Shown: positions 56,084 through 64,000 of the stretch, piece after piece
Layout: each line of letters opens with the position of its first letter
How positions within the stretch are numbered: position 1 is the stretch's first letter
DNA from: Puccinia triticina
Lineage: Eukaryota; Basidiomycota; Pucciniomycetes; Pucciniales; Pucciniaceae
Reading direction: 5' to 3'
DNA: 64,000 bases
NCBI RefSeq assembly: GCF_026914185.1
Contig: NC_070568.1
Location: 4,856,001 to 4,920,000, forward strand
Made by a program: the position numbers and the translations under genes
Notes under the pieces: model-generated
What the model was told of the DNA's origin: nothing
Seen by the model: only the letters and a program-made list of their open reading frames with translations
The model's database searches: none

Positions 56084-57537
56084 CCCACCGCGCACACACG
56101 ACGCCGCAGAACACACATCCAGGACACTCGACAAAACCTCAAGCTAGCTCCTTTCCTTCCGGGCCGACACACATTCATGGCCCGCAATCTTGCACACATC
56201 TTCTCATGTTGTAACCCTTATTTTCTCTATCCTCCATCCCTGTGACCCCACCGATTTTTTACCTATGAGCTTCTTTTCTTTTGATCAGGCGATCATGGCC
56301 ATGCACCCAGCTTGCCAATTTCTCTTTGACCTCTGTTCTTGTTCATTGATACTAGAAACATCATTCCATGTCGTAAATTAATAACCATCCATTCCGATCA
56401 TGAGGTTTTGCAATGAAGAAATCGCCGCCCTTGAAACTCTGCCAGACCCTTGGCTCCTTCCAATACATCCTTGTTTGTTTGTTTTTTTAAAGCTTCAGCT
56501 GTGATCGGGCCCGCGGATACCAGAGTGCCAGGCGATGGCGCACAATCAGCCGTCCTCTCGGGATCCGCAGCAAGTCTGCCTCCCCCCAATAGCTCGCCCA
56601 TCCTGCCTTATCACAAGTCCCTTGCTCCGCGGGCCCTGGGTTGGCGCGAAGCGCAAGCTCCGGAGGAGGGACTTGCAGGTACACGATTTTGGCCGGGTTT
56701 TTCTCCCGCCCCCCTTTCCGGTGTCTTCCAATCACTTCACACCAGAGGCACGAGATCAACGGCCAGGCTTGTCGCTTCCTTTGGATGCCCATCGCCCCGT
56801 CGTTCCTCCCCACACTGCCATCCCATTCCCATCTCAACGTTCCTCATTGGCGGGTGTTGGGGCAGACCTGTGCACGCCAATTCCCCGACATCCCATGCGG
56901 ATTCACTCACGATGCAGAGTTCTATCTTCCAACCACCGCTGCTTCTGGGGACGGCACGCCCTCCTCCCCTTCGGTGCACTTCCCGCCATGTCCAGAGGAC
57001 AGGGCAGCCGAGAGGGCCAGCCATCCTCTGCGCTTCAGCTTCTCACCATGAGTGTGCGCTGTGGACCGGCGATTCGACGAAAAAGAGCTGGCCAAACGCG
57101 TCGATTCTCCGGAAGCTCTCGCACAGAAGAATGCCACTAACTCACAATGAGCCTCCCGTTGGGAACGGGAGATGCTTCGCATCGGGGTGCGCTGCGTCCC
57201 CGGCCCGGGAGGCTTAGATAAGTCAGCCCACACACAACAACGAAGAGTTACTCAAGCATCTATGTTCGATCTACATACAACTACATACACCATGGGAAAG
57301 CCATGTCAGAAAAGCAAGCAAGTATTGACAGGAAGAAGGCGAGAGGTACAGCCGGGCGGGGCGGGCGGAGATGCGCGGGGGCCGGGGCAGGGGAGGGTCT
57401 ATCTGGGCAAGTCTACGGGGATACGGCGGGGTACAGATTTGGATACAGGTATGGGACACACAGGGGCGCGGGCAGAGACATATGTACACAAGCGCAAAAT
57501 AGCAAGCACCACAAACATATACATACGAAAGAGGGCG
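56084..57537. other. GC-rich intergenic region between convergent genes
   Basis: Overlapping ORFs up to 255 codons exist on both strands, but they start at non-ATG codons and match nothing I recognise. High GC explains their length. Likely 3' flanks of the secreted gene and of insulysin. Confidence 0.45.
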
Positions 57538-60500
57538 CTAGAGCTTGGGCTCGCGCGGGACCCGCGCCGGCGCCGCCTTCCAGTCGGCCGCGGGCGACGC
57601 GGGGGTCCCGACGGCCAACGAGGCCTTCAACGCGACCCGGTCGGTAGAGAGAGCGGGGGGATGGGCGAGGCCGACGGCGGCATGGACGTCGCGGATGTGG
57701 GCGTCGAGGGCAGCGAGGCGGGCGTCGAGGGTCTGGATGGCCTCTGCGGCTTGGCCGGGGGCCTTGAGGGTGGGGTGTTGGGCAAGGAAGGCGCGGAGGG
57801 CGGGGGCGTCGGGCTTGGTCTGGAGGAAGGCGGCGTCGGCCGGCCCTCCCCCTCCGCCGACGGCCGCGCCGACCTCTTGCAGGACCTCCGCCGGCACAGG
57901 GACGTGCAGGGAGACCACATGGGTCGAGCACTTCGCCCGGCCCGCCGCGCCCGGGACGATCCGGGCGCGGAAGAAGGCCTCCATGGCCGGCTTGGAGATC
58001 GTCTTGATCGCCGCGGCGTCCCCGAACCGCTGCTCGAAGCCGTAGTACCCCGCCTTGATGTGCATCCAATAATGCGACGTCCTTTTCCATCCGGCACAAA
58101 GAAGTCAGAGATGGTGTGGGATGATAGGGGGGGGGGAGGAGGGGGCTTACTCGTCGGCCATGTTCTTGAAGTCCTCGCCGGCCTTGTTGGCCAGACTGGT
58201 CTTCATCTCCTCGAACTCCTCGTCGGGCATAGGCACGAGTTTCTCGGTGAGGAACCAATGGAGGAAGGCCTCGATGCGGGCCTCGACGAAGGCGGGGGCG
58301 CGTTCGGACTGGACGACGATCTTGAGGGCGGCCTGGCCGGGGGCCATGGCGGGGAAGGAGCGGACGATGTAGCCGAGCTGTTCCTGGGTGCGCAGCCGGT
58401 TGAAGCAGGCCTCCTGGACGATCTGCGCCAGCAGCATCAGCTTCGTCCGCGTCTCCGTCTCCGCCATGTCCCCCACCGCCACCATGTAGTCCACCGCGCT
58501 GTTCACGTTCGACGGGTCCGCCAGCGCCCGTTGGTAGACCAGGTTCGTGCCGCCAGGGATCAGCTTCGGCCGTACCGGCTTCAGCTCCGCGGGAGCCACC
58601 GGCGCGAGCCCAAAGATCGCCCGCGGCAGCCCCGCGATCGCCAGCGCCTCGTCCGCAGTCATGTTCCCGTGCACCAGACTCTCCACAAAGCCTCGTCCCA
58701 GCACCTCGGGCACGAAGCGCTCGACGTCCTCCGCCTGCAGATCCGCGAGGAGCGAGAGCTTCTCCTCGTAGCTGTAATGCACCTCCGAGACGATCGAGCC
58801 CATCCAGTAGCTCGCATGGGCGTACGGGCTCTCGAGCACGAAGTTCTTCCACCCCCGCTCCGCCTCGTCCTTCAGGATCTGGAACCGCTTCCGATCCACC
58901 TTCATCTCCTGCAGCCCGCGCAGGATCGTCTCCATCAACAGATGCAGCTTCTCGTTGTAGCCGTCCACATTGAACACCAGCCCGTCCCACACACTTCCGA
59001 CCTCGTATCCTAGCCCGGCAATCTCGGCTTCGTAGAGCTGCTCGTTGAGCGCATCCTTCAGGAGCCGGGAGATGAAGTAAGTCTTGAGCGAGTTCAGACA
59101 GCTGGCGTTGGTGATCGGGCTGCAGAGATGGCAATTAGATATATGGATCCTCAAAAAAAAGAGAGCGATTTTCGAAAGGAAGCTTACTTTCGTAGCATCA
59201 AGATGACACTAGCTCGCGGCAGCCACCACCGGTCGTCTTTCTTGTGCCACACGCGCCCGAAGCGATCATCGGAGAGACAGGTAGGTCTTCGGGTGGGCAG
59301 ATGGGTTGGATTGTCGATGCGCTCGACGTGGAAGTTGGTGGAGATGAAGGAGTTGGGCGGGGGGAGTTTGAGGGAGTGGATGGGGAGGGAGGGAGTGCGG
59401 AGGGAGTCGGGCAGGGGCTGGATGGTGTACTCGGTGCCATACCACTGTTCCTTCTTGTCGTAGCTCAGGCCGGGCAGGGGCGTCTGGGTGCCGAGCAGGA
59501 TCCGGCAGTTGTCGGGCCGCAGCCGGTCGAGATGCCCCTGGATCAGCGGGGCATCGTAGGTGTCGGTGAGGTAGACGGACGAGATGACTTTCTCGCGCGG
59601 ACAGGGCCGGCGCAGCCAGGTGGCCAGACTGGTCACGTACGACGAGGGCGGCGAGGGGGACTTGAAGCGGAAGCGGATCTCCGAGAGCAGGGCTTCCTGT
59701 CTGAACGCCCATTCCTGTGGGGGGGTGGTCTTGAGCAGGTCGAGGTAGGCAAAGATGATCTGGACGACCTGTTGGTAGTTTTCTGAATGCAAAAAATGTT
59801 GTCAAGATGAGGATGGGTCAAATATGAGTGGGAAGATGAGAGCACGCCGCACCTAATCCGTCGGCTGTGAGGTCGAGGGTGATCTTGAAGAGGTCGAAGC
59901 CGGAGACGCCGCCGCTAGCGCCGGCGGAGAGGGAGTTGACCCAGCCGAGTTTTTTGAGACAGCTCATGATCGAGCCGGGGCCTTCGTGGCCGATGTGGAA
60001 GCTGATGAAGCCGAGGGGCTGGGTGTCGTAGTAGGGGGCCTGGTCGGGCATGGGGAAGGTGATCTCGAGCAGGTTGGTGTCCTTGACCATCCTGGCGAAG
60101 ATGAGCTTGGCGAGCTCGGCGGGGGTGTAGGGCGAGCCGTCGAAGCGGTCGGGGCGGATGCTGCGGTTGGGGACGAGGCTGAACTTGTCGACGACGAGCG
60201 CGGTGAGCTCGTCGAGGGGCTCCTTGGCGAGCACGGCGAGATGCATGGTGTTGGAGGAGTAGTGTTTCCCGTAGAACGCGAGCAGCTCCTGGCGGATGTC
60301 GAGGCCGAGGGCTTTCGGGGTCTCGACTAAGGTTTTGAGGTTGCCGGTGCCGAATCGCCAGTAGGCGTGGTGCGGGGAGGAGGTGGCCTTGTCGAGCTGG
60401 AAGAGCCGCCACTGGTCGTTCTGGAGGTTCTTGGAGTTCTCCGAGTCGACGGCGCGGATCTCGCGCTCGGTGCAGGACTCGGTGAAGGTGGGTGCGATGA

Positions 60501-60978
60501 AGAACTGGGCGAAGCGGTCGAGGGCGCCGGGGAGGGCGGAGGGGTGGACGTCGAAGTAGTAGACGGTGTTGTCCATGCCGGTGTAGGCGTTGGAGTGGCC
60601 GGCGTTCTTGGAGAGATACTCGGAGTACTCGTTCTCTGCGGGGTATTTCTGGTTGCCGAGGAAGAGGAGGTGTTCGCAGAAGTGGGCGAGGCCCTGGAGG
60701 TGTTCGGGGTCGCTGAGATGGCCGACGTTGACGTCCATGGCGGCGGCGGCCTTGTCGGTGGCCGGGTCGTGGATGAGGATCGCCTGGAGCTGGTTGGCGA
60801 GGGTGATGATGCGGTACTTGCGGCTGTCGGCGGCGGAGGTGATGATGGGGCGGTCGAAGAGGGCGTAGGGAGGGCGGCCAGCCTGGGCGGGGATCTGGGT
60901 GAACGCCATGCTTCTGGTGGCGAAGGTCCGGGTGGCTGGTGGGCTCCTGGCTAGTCTGTGGAGCGTGGTCCGCCGCAT
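57538..60978 (-). CDS. Insulysin / insulin-degrading enzyme (M16 zinc metallopeptidase)
   Basis: Four exons on the minus strand: 60978-59853, 59782-59188, 59119-58151 and 58081-57538, with introns of 70, 68 and 69 nt; 1077 residues. Degrades short peptides in a closed two-half chamber. The inverted zinc motif is H99-F-C-E102-H103, with the third ligand E180 in AVDSE, the same 77-residue spacing as human IDE. The C-terminal half has LRTQEQLGY, including the Arg and Tyr that bind substrate in IDE. Two start codons are plausible. ATG 60978 gives an Arg-rich, acid-free leader (MRRTTLHRLARSPPATRTFA), a likely mitochondrial presequence. ATG 60909 gives MAFTQIP and a cytosolic form. The protein ends REPKL, only loosely like a peroxisomal signal. 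Exons are strongly GC-biased. Confidence 0.92.
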
Positions 60979-61351
60979 CCGTCCCGAGGATTCTTGGCAG
61001 GGAGAAAACAACAGGCCTCGCCGGGAAAGGGAAACTTGCTGATGTATGCACATCTTTTGTGCGCAGGGGCGGGAGGCCCCCTGCTGCGAGCCAGCTGCTC
61101 TCACCAGCCGAGCCCTAACGGCTTCCGGTATATAGCTCTGGGCAGACGCGGGGCGGCTCTCCACACACCGCTCCCATCTGCCTCGGCCGGCCTGACCTGC
61201 TTGCTCAGGCTTGATCGCTGGCTCGGGGCAGGCTGTCTCTCTGAGGCAGGGGGAGACAGAGCGATCTTCTGCCCTCCTATCTGCCGTCCTGACCAACCAT
61301 GAGGGTCTCGGTTCGTTTGTGTGGGATACATTACTTGAGCAATGATCATGG
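60979..61351. other. Spacer between uS14m and insulysin genes
   Basis: 373 bp separating two minus-strand genes; holds the insulysin promoter. No clear TATA box. Sequence around 61190-61260 is GC-rich. Confidence 0.4.
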
Positions 61352-61787
61352 TCACCAGACTGCCTTTTCGAAGCCCATCCACTTGTCCCTGGTCGCCTTG
61401 AGCTTGAGCTGGTGCTGTGTGGGTAGTGTGTGTGTGTTAGTGTGGGCTGAGTAGTGGTGAGTGAGTGGGCTGTGCTCAACTCGACAGAGGCCCAGCTTGG
61501 CGATGACTCCCCTGCCCTTGCCGGTGAGGATGCATCGTTCGTGGATCTTGGTTGGGTGGGAGTCCGAGGGGAGGTTGTTGAGCGAGAGCTGAGCCTGGGC
61601 CCGGAGCTGTGTGTTGAAGTCAGTCACTGTCTAGTTGCTGCTGGCTGTCTGTGGTTTGGCTTACTTTCATCGGCAGGCCTTCGTTCCTGGCCAGGTAGAG
61701 GTACGCCCTCCGGAGCAGCTCGGTGCTTGCGAACTGCTCCCTGCGGGCCATGTCCCGGAGGGTCCTGATGTTGATCGGCGACCGCAT
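61352..61787 (-). CDS. MRP2: Mitochondrial small-subunit ribosomal protein uS14m
   Basis: Three exons: 61787-61665, 61606-61481 and 61414-61352; introns of 58 and 66 nt with CTGAC and CTAAC branch-like sites, 103 residues. Start MRSPINIRTLRDMARREQF is followed by LLRRAYLYLARNEGLPMK, then LRAQAQLSLNNLP. Next comes the signature RCILTGKGRGVIAKLGLCR, the uS14 RC-x2-TG-R/K-x-RG pattern. The last exon reads KLKATRDKWMGFEKAVW, ending in the family's KA-x-W. The length matches uS14. It is part of the head of the mitochondrial 30S-type subunit. An alternative 3' splice site (61630) would add eight codons but leaves a 34-nt intron, so the 58-nt intron is preferred. Confidence 0.88.
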
Positions 61788-63490
61788 CCTGAGTGGCTGG
61801 TGTCTTGGCTGGTTGGAGTGCTGATTGGGCTCGGAGTTATTATCGTATAAGTAGTAGTGCTGCTTATGTCAGCAGCCCCTCCAAATCATGTGCTGCGACA
61901 CTTTGCATCCGCAGTCACTGCGCGTGAATTGGTAACAAAAAATCAAATCACACACCAGAACACAGAGTGACTGCCTCACACTTGTTTTCTCCATTTCTCA
62001 TGATTCTTTCTGGGACACCCCCTCATCTTCTCATCATCTGTTTTAAGAAGTCTCTTTCCACACCCCTTCTGGAAATTTCCATCCCAAGTGATCAGTGCCA
62101 CAGTTTCCCCTTCCCCTGATTGACAACTTTCACTTTTTCATCTGGTTTGACCTCTGATTTCCCCACCCCCCAAGTCACAAATCTGAAAGAATCCAAAGAA
62201 CCAAGATTTCTTTCTTTGCTAGATTGATTGTTTTTCTAACTACAGATTTTCATGAGGAATTAAGACTGTTGAAGTGTTTTCCCTAGGAGCATTCTTTCTA
62301 CCCCAAAGATAATACAAAAAAAATCAAAGAAAATGAGAAGAACTGTGAGTGTTCTTCTAGTCAATTATTGCAATTGGTAGTCTATGCTTAAGTAAAACGG
62401 CTGAGGAGTATGCTTACACTGTCTGTTGCTACAGCAACCCTTCCTCCAGTCCGCTTTTTGTTCACTAGCTTGGATCTTTTTTACTCACCAGTTTTTCTTT
62501 CCTGCTGTTTGAGCAGATTGGGATTGTATGAGCTTGTTCTGCTTGACTTTGCACACCGTGGGAGTTTGCTTGGCACTTGCATGCAAGTGCCATTGCACAA
62601 TACTTTTTAAGAACCCTGTTAGATATATCCTGGAACATGAACCTCAAAAAATGCTCTAGTCATGATGAATTCATGTTGAGATGATGCTCAATTGAGCTTA
62701 AAGGCATGTTGGAATGGGTTTGCAGTCAACTTGAAAACAACTCCAACTTGACTCTATGTATGATTGAAACTATTTTAGAACACATTTGAAACTTCCTTGC
62801 AAAGCAATATCAAATAAAGGGATATTCCACGGGAATGATATATTACAAATTTATCATGTGCTTATCATAAATTGCAAGAAGCTTAATATATGTTAGTGTG
62901 GAACAAAAATATGCACATTTAAATTTGTGTGACACGTTGTGGAACTACTCAAATGGGAGAATAGAGCTGGGAAGGGAAATGTATACCTACACTAGTACTA
63001 ATGTAAGCTATGCCAAGGATGCTGATATAAGAGCTGCCTTCCTGACTAATACTACTGGGGATGAGTGTAACACTAAGAAAAAGAAGAAAGGTGTGGCTTT
63101 TCTACTATGATCTTAGACTGACTAATACTATGAGCTGACTACTTGTACCTGTAGGGTATGAGCAGGAGAAGAGGAGTAGTGGGGAAAAAGATGAAAGGTG
63201 GTGTGCAAATGTGAATGATATATGCAGGGGGATATATTTCTGGTATGTGTGAAAGTGTATAAGATGTATGAATGGCAATGTTATCTAATGGTGTGGTGAA
63301 ATGTGTACTGATGAAGGTGTATCTAATGGTGTGTTGAAAAGGTCATACAGGGTGTATGGGGTAGAAAGTGCATGTGGGGATACAACATCTAGAGGGCAGT
63401 ATATATGTGAGGAAATACAACAAGGGGAAATCATGATGAGCACAATGTGACAAGGACTGAAGATGAGCAATGATGAAATGATGAAGTGAA
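61788..63490. other. AT-rich intergenic, no gene recognised
   Basis: uS14m promoter region, then about 1.6 kb without conserved ORFs, RNA genes or clear element ends. Confidence 0.45.
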
Positions 63491-63627
63491 GTAATGATGA
63501 GCACTATGTAATGTAATGATGAAGTGATGTAATGATGAGCACTATGAAATGTAATGATGAAGTGAAGTAATGATGAGCACTATGAATTGTAATGATGAAG
63601 TGATGTAATGATGAGCACTCTGAAATG
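63491..63627. repeat. 38-bp tandem repeat, about 3.6 copies
   Basis: Units beginning GTAATGATGAGCACT start at 63491, 63529, 63567 and 63605, an exact 38-bp period with a few substitutions. The unit itself is built of ATGATGA steps. Confidence 0.88.
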
Positions 63628-64000
63628 TGTAATATATGTAGCTATGGTGATGATGACTGGAATATGTAATGTAGATGAAATGTAAGAAGCAGGAAAATAT
63701 CAATGAAACTGTATATGCTAATAACTTCTGATCCAAAGGGAATTTCAGGGTGGTATGAGTGAGTGACTAGGGGTAAAATGAGGTGTAGAATCTGAATCTG
63801 GAATAATAATGATGGATATGTGAAGGATATGTATGATATGAGAATGGTGATATGAGTGGGAACAGGGTTACCACAACGTTCTCCAGTTGCTGAAATTTTT
63901 TGCAACATATTTAAAGTTAAGGGACAAGTCCAGGGAGTGACCATGCACTGATCAGGTGTGTATTTGAGTGGTGCTTTGGTCCGGCCAGACCCACATTAAT
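63628..64000. other. AT-rich end of window, no gene recognised
   Basis: No feature supported. Short minus-strand ORFs are low-complexity complements of the repeat flank. Confidence 0.4.

Noticed and set aside
56450..57217. 255-codon plus-strand ORF
   Set aside because: Begins at TTG without an ATG, overlaps other long frames on both strands in GC-rich DNA, and has no recognisable domain.
57172..59013. 613-codon plus-strand ORF
   Set aside because: Lies antisense to the insulysin exons, is low-complexity Gly/Arg/Leu-rich and matches no family. It is a by-product of high GC third positions in the real gene.
60367..60954. 195-codon plus-strand ORF
   Set aside because: Shadow of insulysin exon 1, composed of GVEL-type low-complexity sequence.

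Overview
The window looks like repeat-rich nuclear DNA of a filamentous basidiomycete, most likely a rust-type fungus (Pucciniales). The evidence is short GT-AG introns (58-118 nt), fungal versions of ILV2, mitochondrial uS14 and an M16 insulysin, a family of secreted DUF3455 proteins, and dense nested LTR retrotransposons. Species is not determinable from the sequence alone. Six host genes or gene ends are supported; most of the remaining DNA is mobile.

Layout. 1-660 is the 3' end of the acetolactate synthase gene. 1.2-5.5 kb holds a deleted hAT element, two foldback elements and a Harbinger-like MITE. 6.6-9.2 kb carries two tandem DUF3455 secreted-protein genes; a third paralogue with its flanks lies at 54.0-54.75 kb. 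From about 10 to 39.9 kb there is a nest of LTR elements. One LTR (family B, starting at 11355) is split by a Ty3/gypsy element (A1, 11428-24826), a solo LTR (C, 25235-26992) and a second Ty3/gypsy element of the same pol lineage (A2, 27988-39180), and ends at 39439. 40.4-44.4 kb is a decayed hAT element on the minus strand. 44856-52941 is a chromodomain Ty3/gypsy element (F) with 5-bp target duplications, interrupted by two solo LTRs and one unresolved segment. From 55.3 kb the sequence becomes GC-rich: a small secreted protein gene, then insulysin and mitochondrial uS14 in the same minus-strand orientation. 61.8-64 kb is AT-rich with no recognisable gene.

Most notable: (i) A1 and A2 each carry, between pol and the 3' LTR, an intron-containing ORF on the opposite strand. 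Its C-terminal part is about 51% identical in protein although the surrounding DNA is hardly alignable. (ii) Small elements built almost entirely from TAGCG/CGCTA pentamers have 20-bp-class terminal inverted repeats and exact 7-bp target duplications. Two copies each landed in one arm of a larger palindrome, and the other arm preserves the empty site. (iii) Stops in A1/A2 pol arise mainly by TCG to TTG changes at CGA codons, resembling CpG-targeted hypermutation. (iv) Several LTR families share a TGTGGT start and 4-bp, CG-containing target duplications.

Host genes: ILV2 supplies branched-chain amino acid synthesis, uS14m mitochondrial translation and insulysin peptide turnover. The DUF3455 and 102-residue proteins are predicted to be secreted. 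Nothing suggests that they form one pathway.
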